Positions 47,399-56,102 of a stretch of 64,000 nt of DNA are shown in pieces (within the stretch, counting starts at the first letter, position 1; every line of letters begins with the position of its first letter). The stretch is from assembly GCA_002731275.1 (NCBI GenBank), contig PCBK01000078.1:59720-123719 (forward strand), given 5' to 3'. This DNA comes from Deltaproteobacteria bacterium. GTDB lineage: Bacteria > Myxococcota_C > UBA6777. The position numbers and the translations under genes were made by a program. A model generated the notes under the pieces. The model was not told the origin of the DNA, searched no databases, and was given only the letters and a program-made list of their open reading frames with translations.

Positions 47399-47412
47399 TG
47401 AACGAACGCTCA
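47399..47412. promoter_or_regulatory. operator-like palindrome, site 2 of acyl-CoA dehydrogenase gene
   Basis: TGAACGAACGCTCA, also one base from TGAACG-N2-CGTTCA, 140 bp from site 1. The outer bases extend the symmetry (AAAATGA and TCATTTT). No regulator gene is in the window. Confidence 0.45.
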
Positions 47413-47504
47413 TTTTGGAGACCCAATGAGTAGAGGTGATCAAGAGATAATCAGAGGGAAGGGATGAGAGTTGAGGAATGAGGAGCGGGAAAGGCTAGGA
47501 AAGA

Positions 47505-49760
47505 TTAGCGTTTTGCAGGCTTTGCAGCAGGTTTTGCAGCAGCTTTGGGAGCAGCTTTGGGAGCTGCTGCCTTAGTAGCAGTAGCTTTCGTGGCAGCTTT
47601 GGGAGCGGCAGCTTTGGGAGCAGCAGCTTTTTTCTTGCCACACTTACACGCGCCTTTTTTGCAGCCACAGGCTTTCCCGCCACATTTGCCTTTGCATCCG
47701 CCTTTTTTGCATTTGCAACCAGCACCGGGAGCAGCTTTTCCAGCACAGGACGCCTTCCATTTGCCACATGATTTTTTGCAGCCTTTTTTACAAGCGGCTT
47801 TCCACTTACCACAGCCACCTTTGCAGCCTTTTTTCGCGTGATGAGCTTTTTTTGCGCCGCCGCAGGTACCTTTACCTTTGCCAGCACAAGTTGCTTTGCC
47901 TTTTCCTGCGCAGGATGTTTTCCATTTACCGCAAGATTTTTTGCAGCCTTTTTTGCAAGCGGCTTTCCACTTGCCACAGCCACCTTTGCAACCTTTTTTC
48001 GCGCCGCCACAAGTCGCCTTGCCTTTGCCGCCACCGCAAGTCGCTTTGCCTTTGCCACAACCACCACCACAAGTCGCTTTTCCACGACGTCCATGATGAC
48101 CTTTGCGTCCCCAACCACGGTGATGCCAGCGCTTAATCATTCTCCAGGCTTTGCGCTTGACAAAACCCATTGCGCGCTTGACCATACGATGAGCACGCCA
48201 CTTGAGCATTTTCTTGTGTTTCCACTTGCGAAGCATCAAGAAGCCAAAGGGAACTTGTTGGTCATCGTTGAGGGATGCACGGAACTTGAGGAAGTGATTG
48301 ATTTTGTTTTTCTTCCACGCGATCTTTGCGTTGACCATGTTTGCGATGTGTCCGTCAAGCGTTTTTTGGGTGACGTTGAGATCCATCATCGCAGCGACCA
48401 GCTCAGCTTTCGCGAGGCCAACTTTTGCCTTGAGAACAACACCTGTACGGAATTGATCGTACTTCAGTTGTTTTTTCAACATACGTTGTTCGTGGCTGAG
48501 GGACTTCCAGAAGCGCCACATTGCACGTTTACGACGTGCGAGACGGCGTGCTTTTTTGCGCATCACAGGGCAAGCGAAGAGTCCACCGCGTTTGTGGTGA
48601 CGTCCAAATTTTCTGTGTCCACGACGACCGTGACCTTTGAAGCCTTTGTGTCCACCACAGGAACCTTTGCGTCCACGACGACCGTGGCCTTTGAAACCTT
48701 TGTGTCCACCACAGGAACCTTTGAATCCACGAGGTCCGTGACCTTTGAAGCCTTTATGTCCACCACAGGAGCCTTTGTGTCCACGACGACCGTGGCCTTT
48801 CCAGCCTTTACCGCCTCCGCAGGAACCTTTACCTTTATATCCACGACGACCGCGCTTACCTTTGCAACCACCGCAGGAACCTTTACCTTTGCGCCCACGA
48901 CGGCCATGGCCTTTCCAGCCTTTACCGCCACCACAGGTGCCTTTTGCTTTTTTGCCGCAGCCACAGGAACCTTTACCTTTGCGTCCACGACGGCCGTGAC
49001 CTTTCCAGCCTTTACCGCCTCCACAAGTGCCTTTACCTTTGCGTCCGCGACGGCCACGTTTACCTTTACAGCCACAGGAACCTTTACCTTTAAATCCACG
49101 ACGTCCGCGCTTGTGGTGACGTCGGAATTTCTTCCATTTATGGAGGAGGTTGTGTGCGAGCAACTTTTTCACTTTTGCACGCTTGGCGACACCAAGCATG
49201 GCCATTTTTTTCATTTTCCAGTACTTGAGCACCATCATCACATGATGTTTCTTTTGATGATCATTGGTGAGCAAGCCACGCGCCTTCAGGAAAAAGGAAG
49301 CCTTTGTTGAAAACAATTGCTTTTTGGCTTTTCCCAACTCTTTGAGGATCGAGTCGATCTTCTTTTGATCGACCTTCTCCGCGAGAAGAGCAGCTTTTAA
49401 TTCAGCTTTGTGCAAACGCATGTGTGCTTTGATTGTACTCATTGCGAGCATCTTGCGAAGCTTGAGCGCACGCAACGCTTTGCGCTGATCTTTGCTGAGA
49501 GACTTCATGAATTTGGCGTACTTTTTGGCCACCATCTTCAACTTGAGCTTCATAATTTTGCGAGCTTTTCCGTACTTACCCTTGCGTCCCTTGCGGGATT
49601 TTTTCCATCGCTTGTGGAATGCTTTTCCTTTTGAGCAGGATTTTTTACCGTGCGCGTATGCTCTTCGACTACGTTTGCAGGCATCGGCGTTCTGTTGTGG
49701 CAGTGCGACAAAGAACATAGACGCTACGCCCAATACCAGGGCGCCCCAATTCAGCTTCAT
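47505..49760 (-). CDS. secreted Cys/Gly/Lys-repeat protein with Spy/CpxP-like segments
   Basis: 751 residues with a signal peptide (1-27, cleavage after NADA). Order: basic segment; helical domain 1 (~68-210) with SLSKDQR and LLTNDHQ, the LTxxQ theme of Spy/CpxP proteins; repeat block (~222-385) of 16-24-residue units built from GRRGRKGKGSCGGGKGWKGH; helical domain 2 (~400-545, SLSHEQR and ASLNDDQQ); a Cys-rich block (~560-700) containing two near-identical copies of KKGCKGGCGKWKAACKKGC; and a KAAAPKAA tail. About forty cysteines in CGGG, CGC and CGK contexts suggest metal binding, metallothionein-like. Strongly basic. No close family recognised; function unknown. Confidence 0.75.
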   Translation of the reverse strand: MKLNWGALVLGVASMFFVALPQQNADACKRSRRAYAHGKKSCSKGKAFHKRWKKSRKGRKGKYGKARKIMKLKLKMVAKKYAKFMKSLSKDQRKALRALKLRKMLAMSTIKAHMRLHKAELKAALLAEKVDQKKIDSILKELGKAKKQLFSTKASFFLKARGLLTNDHQKKHHVMMVLKYWKMKKMAMLGVAKRAKVKKLLAHNLLHKWKKFRRHHKRGRRGFKGKGSCGCKGKRGRRGRKGKGTCGGGKGWKGHGRRGRKGKGSCGCGKKAKGTCGGGKGWKGHGRRGRKGKGSCGGCKGKRGRRGYKGKGSCGGGKGWKGHGRRGHKGSCGGHKGFKGHGPRGFKGSCGGHKGFKGHGRRGRKGSCGGHKGFKGHGRRGHRKFGRHHKRGGLFACPVMRKKARRLARRKRAMWRFWKSLSHEQRMLKKQLKYDQFRTGVVLKAKVGLAKAELVAAMMDLNVTQKTLDGHIANMVNAKIAWKKNKINHFLKFRASLNDDQQVPFGFLMLRKWKHKKMLKWRAHRMVKRAMGFVKRKAWRMIKRWHHRGWGRKGHHGRRGKATCGGGCGKGKATCGGGKGKATCGGAKKGCKGGCGKWKAACKKGCKKSCGKWKTSCAGKGKATCAGKGKGTCGGAKKAHHAKKGCKGGCGKWKAACKKGCKKSCGKWKASCAGKAAPGAGCKCKKGGCKGKCGGKACGCKKGACKCGKKKAAAPKAAAPKAATKATATKAAAPKAAPKAAAKPAAKPAKR
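47690..48080 (-). repeat. in-frame duplicated Cys-rich block
   Basis: Two near-identical sub-blocks encode KKGCKGGCGKWKAACKKGC followed by KKSCGKWK and SCAGK, separated by a KATCAGKGKGTCGGAKKAHHA linker. Different from the upstream Trp/Phe-Gly-His repeats, so two repeat systems coexist in one gene. Confidence 0.8.
48600..49110 (-). repeat. in-frame tandem repeats (first Gly/Cys block)
   Basis: Degenerate units of 48-72 bp, multiples of three, encode GRRG(R/H)KG(KG)SCGG(G/H)KG(W/F)KGH about eight times. Units vary by Trp/Phe and by loss of GKG, indicating ongoing unequal exchange within the gene. Confidence 0.85.
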
Positions 49761-49795
49761 GCTGACCTCCTTTTGGGTTGGTGTGACAATAGAAT

Positions 49796-49817
49796 CAGAT
49801 CACTTGGATGTGATCTG
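49796..49817. promoter_or_regulatory. perfect 8-bp-arm palindrome before the Cys-repeat gene
   Basis: CAGATCAC-TTGGAT-GTGATCTG, 36 bp upstream of the start codon in a 297-bp spacer that otherwise shows no gene. The 22-bp symmetric element has the size of an operator for a dimeric metal or stress regulator. Its polarity is the reverse of a CRP site. Confidence 0.45.
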
Positions 49818-50057
49818 CTCACAATCTATTTTTCCTTGCTTTCGACGCATGGACATCTCGATGCGTTTACACAAAGAAGAATTATTTCGATCACAATGTG
49901 GGACGGATGGTATTCAATTTTGGAAAAGATGCAAAGGGCAAGACTCCCCTGCTCTTGCAAGACCTCCTGTTTTCGGAGGATAAAACGCGACAAAGACACG
50001 CCCCCCTTTTCCATTCACAATCACACGTACTCCTTCCTCTTACAAAAACATAGAAGA

Positions 50058-50504
50058 TCAGGAGAGATACCACTTCTGCAGTGTCTCCATCATCCCGAAC
50101 AGAGCGCGATCATCCTCGCTGTATGGTGATTCCCAATACGCAATAGGGAACCAAAACTCCCGCTCAGCTTCAACAATCCAATCCTCATCGTCATCAACGA
50201 TCCGGACAGAATGAAGACTGCTCCCCGAAAACAGTTCGCAAACACGACGCAGTTCTTTTCGTGTCTCTCTCGGATTCCACTGCACAATGGACATCGTAGC
50301 GAAGGCTGGAGGAGCCAACCCCTCATCAACAAGCGAACACAAGATCTCACGCGCCTTGGTCGCTCGAACTGCTGTGTACAAAACAACCCCATCAAATCGC
50401 TCAAAACAAAATGTCAAAAAGTCATACAGCCCCGGGCGAGGTAGCTGGCTCATTGCGTTACTGATCAGCGTGCCTTCGAGATCCAACACCAAGATCTTGG
50501 TCAT
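50058..50504 (-). CDS. HAD-superfamily (NIF/FCP-like) hydrolase-type protein
   Basis: 148 residues from the ATG at 50504 (GGAGGAG in front); the upstream in-frame ATG is not supported. HAD motif I reads DLEGTLI (usual DxDGT has Asp at the third place, here Glu), then VVLYTAVRATKAREIL and IVDDDEDWIVEAE. The arrangement recalls NLI-interacting-factor/FCP-type phosphatases. The D-to-E change at the catalytic acid position may reduce activity. Last gene before the tRNA cluster. Confidence 0.7.
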   Translation of the reverse strand: MTKILVLDLEGTLISNAMSQLPRPGLYDFLTFCFERFDGVVLYTAVRATKAREILCSLVDEGLAPPAFATMSIVQWNPRETRKELRRVCELFSGSSLHSVRIVDDDEDWIVEAEREFWFPIAYWESPYSEDDRALFGMMETLQKWYLS

Positions 50505-50651
50505 CTTCTCCTCCTTATATAATGTTATCTCTTGCTCGGATGGAAGACGACGAAGAAAGTCGATCGGTTTGTAAAAGGTAGGAAAAGAAAACAGCCGATC
50601 CCCCCAAACCACAGTTTGTGTTTGGAAGAGCGTACAAATGCCTAGAACGCA

Positions 50652-50685
50652 AAAAGCCACCTACAAAGTCTTGTAGGTGGCTTTT
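50652..50685 (-). terminator. strong bidirectional intrinsic terminator after the tRNA genes
   Basis: A perfect 15-bp stem (AAAAGCCACCTACAA and its complement) with a 4-base loop and A/T-rich ends gives a U-tract on either strand. It is immediately downstream of the minus-strand tRNA cluster and insulates the HAD gene. Confidence 0.9.
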
Positions 50686-50686
50686 A

Positions 50687-50760
<74 letters not shown>

Positions 50761-50820
50761 AAAAACAACATCACAGTTTGTTACAAAGAACATGGAGTGA
50801 GTTGCGGGAACCAAATTTTG

Positions 50821-50894
<74 letters not shown>

Positions 50895-50909
50895 AAAAGG
50901 GGCAAATGA

Positions 50910-50982
50910 TGGGCGGAACAGGGCTCGAACCTGTGACCCTCGGCTTGTAAGGCCGATGCTCTACCAACTGAGCTACCCGCCC
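50910..50982 (-). tRNA. tRNA-Val (TAC)
   Basis: 73 nt cloverleaf: acceptor GGGCGGG paired with TCCGCCC, D-loop AGTTGGTAGAGC, anticodon loop CTTACAA (anticodon TAC) and TPsiC loop GGTTCGAGCC. First gene of the tRNA cluster, no encoded CCA. Confidence 0.96.
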
Positions 50983-50994
50983 AAAGCGATGTTT

Positions 50995-51023
50995 TTTATA
51001 ACAGCGCCTCCCGAGGAGATCAA
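50995..51023 (-). promoter_or_regulatory. sigma70-like promoter of the tRNA cluster
   Basis: On the minus strand TTGATC, 17-bp spacer, TATAAA; the -10 lies about 12 bases upstream of the 5' end of tRNA-Val, the right place for a tRNA promoter. Confidence 0.7.
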
Positions 51024-51102
51024 CAACTTTTTTGCAAAAAGGGACTTTTTGTTGATAGAAACATAAAATAATTAGCGTTTTTTTTTCACAAAAGGATGTG
51101 CA

Positions 51103-51846
51103 ATGAGTGGTTCAAGCAAGGGAAGAGGGGCAGGTCCGAGGGACAAATCGCTTTTTCATGACAAAATAATGCCAACTTTATCAGAAGCGATCATTGATCT
51201 ATCGTTCCTGCTCCACAGAGAATACGCTGAGGCTGCAGCGTTAAAGCTCGTAGGAGATCACTTCCAACTCCAAAAGCGCCAAAGAATGGCAGTGTTACGT
51301 TCATCATCTGATCCACATGCGCTCGATCATTTGTACACAAAACACCCCGAGACTTTGAAAGGACAGACACTCTGTATCGACGGTTTTAATCTGATCATCC
51401 TTATCGAAGCAGCCCTTGGTGGCGGCCTGATCATGAGAGGTGTGGATGGTTGCCTGCGTGATCTTTCGAGTGTTCACGGTACATACAGGATGGTAGGCCA
51501 GACAGGTCAATCGATCGAGCTTATTGGTCAACATCTCGCAGCACAACAGGTCCACGAGGTCCACTGGTATCTCGACTCTCCCGTCTCCAACAGCGGAAGA
51601 CTCGCACAAAAAATTCGAGACAAAGCCGAGCAGAATGGATGGAACTGGTACGCTCACACAGAAAACCATGTGGATAAGATCATCTCCGAAACCCCACATA
51701 TCTCCATCAGCACGGACAAGATCATTCTTCAGCAATGCCAACGCTGGTGGAATCTTGGCGCCCAGATCGTCGAACAATCGATCCCCGAGGCCTGGATCAT
51801 CGACCTCACACACCGCGACTTCCATCCCCCAACAAAGATCAAATAA
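51103..51846 (+). CDS. DUF434-domain protein
   Basis: 247 residues, AAAGGAT upstream of the ATG. An N-terminal helical region (LSFLLHREYAEAAALKLVGDHFQLQKRQRMAVLRSS) is followed by GQTLCIDGFNLIILIEAALGGG and VHWYLDSPVSNSGRLAQKI and LTHRD. The conserved 'IDGxN' and 'DSPxSNSG' blocks identify the DUF434 family, which has the look of a PIN-like nuclease fold; no biochemical role is established. Single-gene unit, 60+ bp from the MYXO-CTERM gene. Confidence 0.85.
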   Translation: MSGSSKGRGAGPRDKSLFHDKIMPTLSEAIIDLSFLLHREYAEAAALKLVGDHFQLQKRQRMAVLRSSSDPHALDHLYTKHPETLKGQTLCIDGFNLIILIEAALGGGLIMRGVDGCLRDLSSVHGTYRMVGQTGQSIELIGQHLAAQQVHEVHWYLDSPVSNSGRLAQKIRDKAEQNGWNWYAHTENHVDKIISETPHISISTDKIILQQCQRWWNLGAQIVEQSIPEAWIIDLTHRDFHPPTKIK

Positions 51847-51926
51847 CGTCCCTTGCCTTCCCTTCCCGTTCATCACTACAATGTACAAAGATACATCACT
51901 TGATCACCATGGGAGAATCCAAAACG

Positions 51927-53468
51927 ATGGAACAATCGCTCATAGCCCCACAACGTTCGAGACCTTATGCCTTTCTTGGATGGGTATTCAGTTGTCTACT
52001 CATGCTCTCACTTCCCAATGAATCCATCGCACAAAACGCCTACCAAGACAGCTGTACAACGGCGACAAACTGTGGCCAACTCGTCTGCACAGGAACCCAA
52101 CAAGCCGCAGGTTACTGTGTTCTCAGCTGCAACCAACTTCAGCCCATATGCCCGAATGACACCCCCTGTAAAGTCCTCCCAAGTGGGGGTTCAGGTTGCT
52201 TTTGCACAAGCGACAGTGATTGCCCCACCACAGGGACATGCCTCGACGGACAGTGCAATGGCAAAGGCAAGGAAGGCGAGAGCTGTACGGCAGCGACAGG
52301 CTGCGAATCAGGTCTCATATGTTCACAAGTGAACAACCAAACGGAATTTCGCTGTTGGCGACTCTGCAGCGGACAAACATGCGATGGCGGCGCAGCATGT
52401 ATGTTACTAGGGACCTTTTCGGTCTGCCAATGCTCAAGTAACGCACAGTGCCAATCCGGTCTCTGCCAAAATGGATTGTGTGTGAATAAAAGAACACTTG
52501 GCCAAACCTGCTCCTCCGAGCAAGTCTGTGAAGATGACCTTGCCTGCGTCAAACTCGATGATGGGACGAGTTCATGCCTTCCCAAATGCAATGGAACTTC
52601 TTGCCTTGGTGGTGAGACCTGTACCTCGCTGTCCAATGGACAAAAAGCATGTGTCTGCTCAGCAAAAAACCCTTGCCCAGTCGGACTCCAATGCACAAAA
52701 GGCTATTGTGATATAGGGACGCGATGCCTCACCAAATCGACTCCTTCAGGATGCGCGGACAAACAAACCTGCTACACCCCGATCTCAGGCTCAACAAGAG
52801 GTCAGTGTGTCCAAACATGCAGCTCAACCTCTGATAAAAGTTGTCCAACAGGCATGAAGTGCAAAGCCTTTACATCTGGCGGATTTGGCTGTTACTGCAA
52901 GACGGATAGTGATTGTGAGTCAGGGAGAAAATGTATCGCACAACAGTGCAGCGCAGCCTGCGAAAAAGACAGCGATTGCAGCAACAACCAGACCTGTCAA
53001 AGTGGCACTTGCCAATCAACTTCCTCAGAGGTCGTCATCAATCCCCCCTCAGAACAAAGCACAGAACAGACCAAAGACGCAGGACCAGGCAAAGAACCAA
53101 CACCAACCTGCGAACCGGCCTGCGCAAGCAACCAAAAATGTGTCAATGCTGTTTGTGAGAAGCTCGATTTTCTCGACCCATGTGAGGTAGACACAGATTG
53201 CAAGTCCGGATTTTGTTTCGGCCCTGGCGCCTCAAAGATATGCAGTACGTCCGATTGTAGTGCATGCATAAGTGTAACAACGTGCCAAACCATCGATGGA
53301 AAACAAGGTTGCTTTATCGGCTCCAACAACCCCACTCCAACACCGACTGACAAAGGCGCCTGTGGCTGCCAAAGTGCGTCCGCTGAACCATCTATTTGGG
53401 TGTTGTTGTTGTTTGTTGTGATCGCGTTTGTGAGGCGACGTCGCGCCCTCCAATCCCACTCTTCATAG
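51927..53468 (+). CDS. Cys-rich secreted surface protein with MYXO-CTERM tail
   Basis: 513 residues from the ATG at 51927 (GGGAG 11 bases upstream; another ATG at 51909 is possible). Signal peptide to ESIAQ. Residues ~45-450 contain about fifty Cys in repeated units such as CTSDSDCPTTGTCLDGQC and CKTDSDCESGRKC, EB-module/EGF-like knots. A Pro/Gln/Thr-rich linker is followed by the C terminus DKGACGCQS, a hydrophobic helix (IWVLLLFVVIAFV) and RRRR: the MYXO-CTERM sorting signal, processed by a myxosortase-type rhombosortase-like enzyme and used for surface display. Ligand unknown. Confidence 0.85.
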   Translation: MEQSLIAPQRSRPYAFLGWVFSCLLMLSLPNESIAQNAYQDSCTTATNCGQLVCTGTQQAAGYCVLSCNQLQPICPNDTPCKVLPSGGSGCFCTSDSDCPTTGTCLDGQCNGKGKEGESCTAATGCESGLICSQVNNQTEFRCWRLCSGQTCDGGAACMLLGTFSVCQCSSNAQCQSGLCQNGLCVNKRTLGQTCSSEQVCEDDLACVKLDDGTSSCLPKCNGTSCLGGETCTSLSNGQKACVCSAKNPCPVGLQCTKGYCDIGTRCLTKSTPSGCADKQTCYTPISGSTRGQCVQTCSSTSDKSCPTGMKCKAFTSGGFGCYCKTDSDCESGRKCIAQQCSAACEKDSDCSNNQTCQSGTCQSTSSEVVINPPSEQSTEQTKDAGPGKEPTPTCEPACASNQKCVNAVCEKLDFLDPCEVDTDCKSGFCFGPGASKICSTSDCSACISVTTCQTIDGKQGCFIGSNNPTPTPTDKGACGCQSASAEPSIWVLLLFVVIAFVRRRRALQSHSS

Positions 53469-53499
53469 CCCTCCCCTTTCCCCTTACGACAAGCCTCCC

Positions 53500-55248
53500 T
53501 CAGCTCGCTTCTGTCACAGGATCTTCATCCCCATCGAGAAAATGAACCTCCGGATCATCTGTTTGTGTGTGGTGCAAAAGAGAGAGCACCGCCTCAACGA
53601 GCAACCAGATCGCGAGCGCGAGCAACACACCACCAATGGTCAAGAGCAGGTAATCTCGCTGTGGACCAAAAGCAAAACGCCACAGGTTGGTGACCATCGC
53701 GATCAGCGTGCTGCTCATAATAAAGACCGCAGGGATCGCTGTAAACCAGATCGGCCATCGACGATGTCGGAGATACAACGTCGCGAGGATCAGGACAAGA
53801 CCTGCGAGCAATTGGTTGGTGGTCCCAAAGAGTTGCCAAAGTGCTAGCGCAGCCGGTTTTCCTCCGACTTTATAGAAGGCAAACAGAGCGATCGCCAGAC
53901 AGGCAAGCGCAGAGGAAACATATCGGTTGTTAGAGCCGGGGATTTTGAGTGTCGAGCCGATCTCTTCGATGTTAAAGCGAAGCAACCTTGTCGCAGAATC
54001 AAGCGTCGTCAGTGCAAAAGAGACAACCACCATCGCGATCAAAGCGCTCGCAATATCCGATGGAATCCCGAGGTGTGAGACAAAAGATGTCGTGCCTTTG
54101 ATGAACGCATCGATTTTTGTAGCGAGCCCCGCTGCTGATGCCCAACTCTTGTAATGGCTGTGCCAAACATCTGGCGAGGAAAAACCTGCCGTACACGCGA
54201 GGACGGCCAACAAACCGAGCATGGACTCACCGACCATCGCACCGTACCCGATGGGTTTTGCGTGTGCTTCACGATCCAACTGTTTGGCGGTCGTGCCTGA
54301 GCTGACGAGGCCATGAAATCCACTCGCCGCCCCACAAGCGATGATGATGAACACAAAGGGAAGCATCGGGGGAGCACCTTTGGGCGCAGGGACAAACGCA
54401 GGCGCCGCAAAGGAGGGGTTTCCAAAGAACAACCCAAGGTACGCAAGGCCCACGCCAAAGTAGAGCAACAAAGAGTTCAGAAAGTCACGTGATTGTAGCA
54501 AAATCCAGACAGGTAAAACGGAAGCCATAAAAGCATACCCGAGCAAGATCCAGGTCCATGTCCCCGAAGATGGCCACATCGCCTTGGAGAGTCCCATCGT
54601 GGGAAACTTCATCCCCAGCCAGATCGCGATCAACTCCAAGACAAAACCCACGGCAATGACAGGTACAAGTGGGAGCCCTTTTCGGTACAGCAAGAACCCC
54701 GCAACGACAGCAACAAGCATGAGAAGCCCCGACGGAAGAACCGCTTGGGGATATCCAGGTCGACCTGGCGCGAGCTGAATGGAGAACAGTCGCGAAATCA
54801 CAAAGACAAAGACACCCATCGCCAAGGCCACGAGGAAGAAGATAATGAGCTGAAAAAGTAGCCCAGCACGTGGGCCCAGGACTCCCTCTGCGACCTTTCC
54901 GACAGACAGACCTCGCGCACGCAACGATATGGCAAGCGCAGAGAAATCGTGTACACACCCCACAAAAATCGCACCACATACAACCCACAACATCGCAGGT
55001 AACCATCCCCAGATGACCGCGACAGCAGGTCCAAGCATCGGAGCAAGCCCCGTGATCGATGCAAAGTGGTGCCCAAACAAAACAGGCGGTTTGGTCGGCA
55101 CGTAATCCACACCATCCTCATAACGATGGGCCGGCGTAGGACGAGCGTCATCGAGCTTGTACACTTTGTCGGACAAAAAACGCGCGTAGAATCGGTACGC
55201 GAGGATGTAGGCCACGAAAGCCACAATGGTAGCCAAAACGGGTGTCAT
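53500..55248 (-). CDS. cstA: carbon starvation protein A (peptide/pyruvate transporter)
   Basis: 582 residues from the ATG at 55248 (GGAG upstream); upstream starts to 55536 lie in the leader and are unsupported. About 15-16 membrane helices. Signature blocks: YRFYARFLSDKVYKLDD, PPVLFGHHFASITGLAPMLGPAVAVIWGW, FHGLVSSGTTAKQ and ALTTLDSATRLLRF. CstA-family proteins import peptides or pyruvate during carbon limitation. Somewhat shorter than E. coli CstA (701). Divergent from the Mrp operon, sharing the 329-bp spacer. Confidence 0.92.
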   Translation of the reverse strand: MTPVLATIVAFVAYILAYRFYARFLSDKVYKLDDARPTPAHRYEDGVDYVPTKPPVLFGHHFASITGLAPMLGPAVAVIWGWLPAMLWVVCGAIFVGCVHDFSALAISLRARGLSVGKVAEGVLGPRAGLLFQLIIFFLVALAMGVFVFVISRLFSIQLAPGRPGYPQAVLPSGLLMLVAVVAGFLLYRKGLPLVPVIAVGFVLELIAIWLGMKFPTMGLSKAMWPSSGTWTWILLGYAFMASVLPVWILLQSRDFLNSLLLYFGVGLAYLGLFFGNPSFAAPAFVPAPKGAPPMLPFVFIIIACGAASGFHGLVSSGTTAKQLDREAHAKPIGYGAMVGESMLGLLAVLACTAGFSSPDVWHSHYKSWASAAGLATKIDAFIKGTTSFVSHLGIPSDIASALIAMVVVSFALTTLDSATRLLRFNIEEIGSTLKIPGSNNRYVSSALACLAIALFAFYKVGGKPAALALWQLFGTTNQLLAGLVLILATLYLRHRRWPIWFTAIPAVFIMSSTLIAMVTNLWRFAFGPQRDYLLLTIGGVLLALAIWLLVEAVLSLLHHTQTDDPEVHFLDGDEDPVTEAS

Positions 55249-55577
55249 AGACAATCTCCATGTTGATGAAAGGGGACGATGAAAGTCGATATACCCCCTG
55301 TCACACTGGGAAGTCAAGATATGAGGATCACTAACAGAATCCTTTGCGCACACAAAAATGTGGTTGACAGCCTTTTTCATGAAGGATACAACTACATAAC
55401 AATTGTAACCGATCGAACCGTGTTTGCGGTTGCAACACGACCAACCTAATCTACACAACGAGTCTTTCACCCTGTATTGCCATCTGATGTGCCTATTAAG
55501 GTTGTCACTCATCCACAAGCTTGAGATGTTGTGCACTTGATTTGTATCTTCAGATCCTGGAAAAAGGAGCTGTTGTC
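55249..55577. other. 329-bp divergent promoter region of cstA and the Mrp operon
   Basis: No gene seen. It holds the sigma70-like promoter listed next and gives the Mrp mRNA a ~180-nt leader. The leader contains an inverted repeat CGTGTT-N9-AACACG around 55420-55440 and could fold; no known riboswitch is recognised by eye. Confidence 0.5.
55364..55392 (+). promoter_or_regulatory. sigma70-like promoter of the Mrp antiporter operon
   Basis: TTGACA (55364-55369), 17-bp spacer, TACAAC (55387-55392): consensus -35, optimal spacing and a fair -10. Start site predicted near 55399, giving a long leader before mrpE. Confidence 0.7.
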
Positions 55578-56102
55578 GTGAGACTTGGCCTTAGTCTTGT
55601 GTTCTTTTTGTTTGGTCTTTGGATGTTATGGTCAGGCGGATACTCCTGGCCGGGTGCAGAACACTATCATCAATTGGTGTTAAGCCTCGGTATCATCTCC
55701 TGCCTGTTTGTCCTGGTTCTCAGTATCAGGATGAAGATCGTCGATCCAGAGGCTATGCCCATCCACATCTCACACAAGTTGCTGATATACATCCCCTGGC
55801 TTGCCATTGAGATTGTCAAAGCCAACCTCGACGTGACCCGCCACATCCTCAAACCCAAGCTCGACCTGAGCCCAACACTCTTTGAAGTGGAAGCCGCCCA
55901 AAAAAGCGAGCTTGCGCAGGTCATCTATGCAAACTCCATCACGCTGACCCCTGGTACTGTTTCAATCGACGTACGCGACGGCAAAATCGTTGTACATGCG
56001 TTGACACGTGATGCCATGCAAGGTCTGATTGACAGCGACATGGATCGCAGAGCGGCCTTTCTCGACGGCCGTTCCGCCAACAAAGACAACAAGGAGAGTT
56101 GA
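55578..56102 (+). CDS. mrpE: Mrp cation/proton antiporter subunit E
   Basis: 174 residues from the GTG at 55578, which has GGAG eight bases upstream; an earlier frame to 55521 is not supported. Two or three N-terminal helices, then the MrpE signature LLIYIPWLAIEIVKANLDVTRHIL and a cytoplasmic domain ending in ANSITLTPGTVSIDV. MrpE helps assemble the antiporter. First gene of a ten-gene operon with overlapping neighbours. Confidence 0.93.
   Translation: MRLGLSLVFFLFGLWMLWSGGYSWPGAEHYHQLVLSLGIISCLFVLVLSIRMKIVDPEAMPIHISHKLLIYIPWLAIEIVKANLDVTRHILKPKLDLSPTLFEVEAAQKSELAQVIYANSITLTPGTVSIDVRDGKIVVHALTRDAMQGLIDSDMDRRAAFLDGRSANKDNKES

Noticed and set aside
47838..49310. Long plus-strand frame of about 490 codons opposite the Cys-repeat gene
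   Set aside because: It is the antisense of Gly/Lys-rich repeats (rich in Thr, Phe and Ala), has no ribosome site and no domain. The minus-strand gene has a signal peptide and good start.
49796..49817. CRP or FNR site
   Set aside because: The arms run ATCAC-N6-GTGAT, the reverse of the CRP consensus, and lack the FNR TTGAT core.
55399..55577. Known cation riboswitch in the Mrp leader
   Set aside because: An inverted repeat is present, but I cannot match the conserved core of any named riboswitch by eye.
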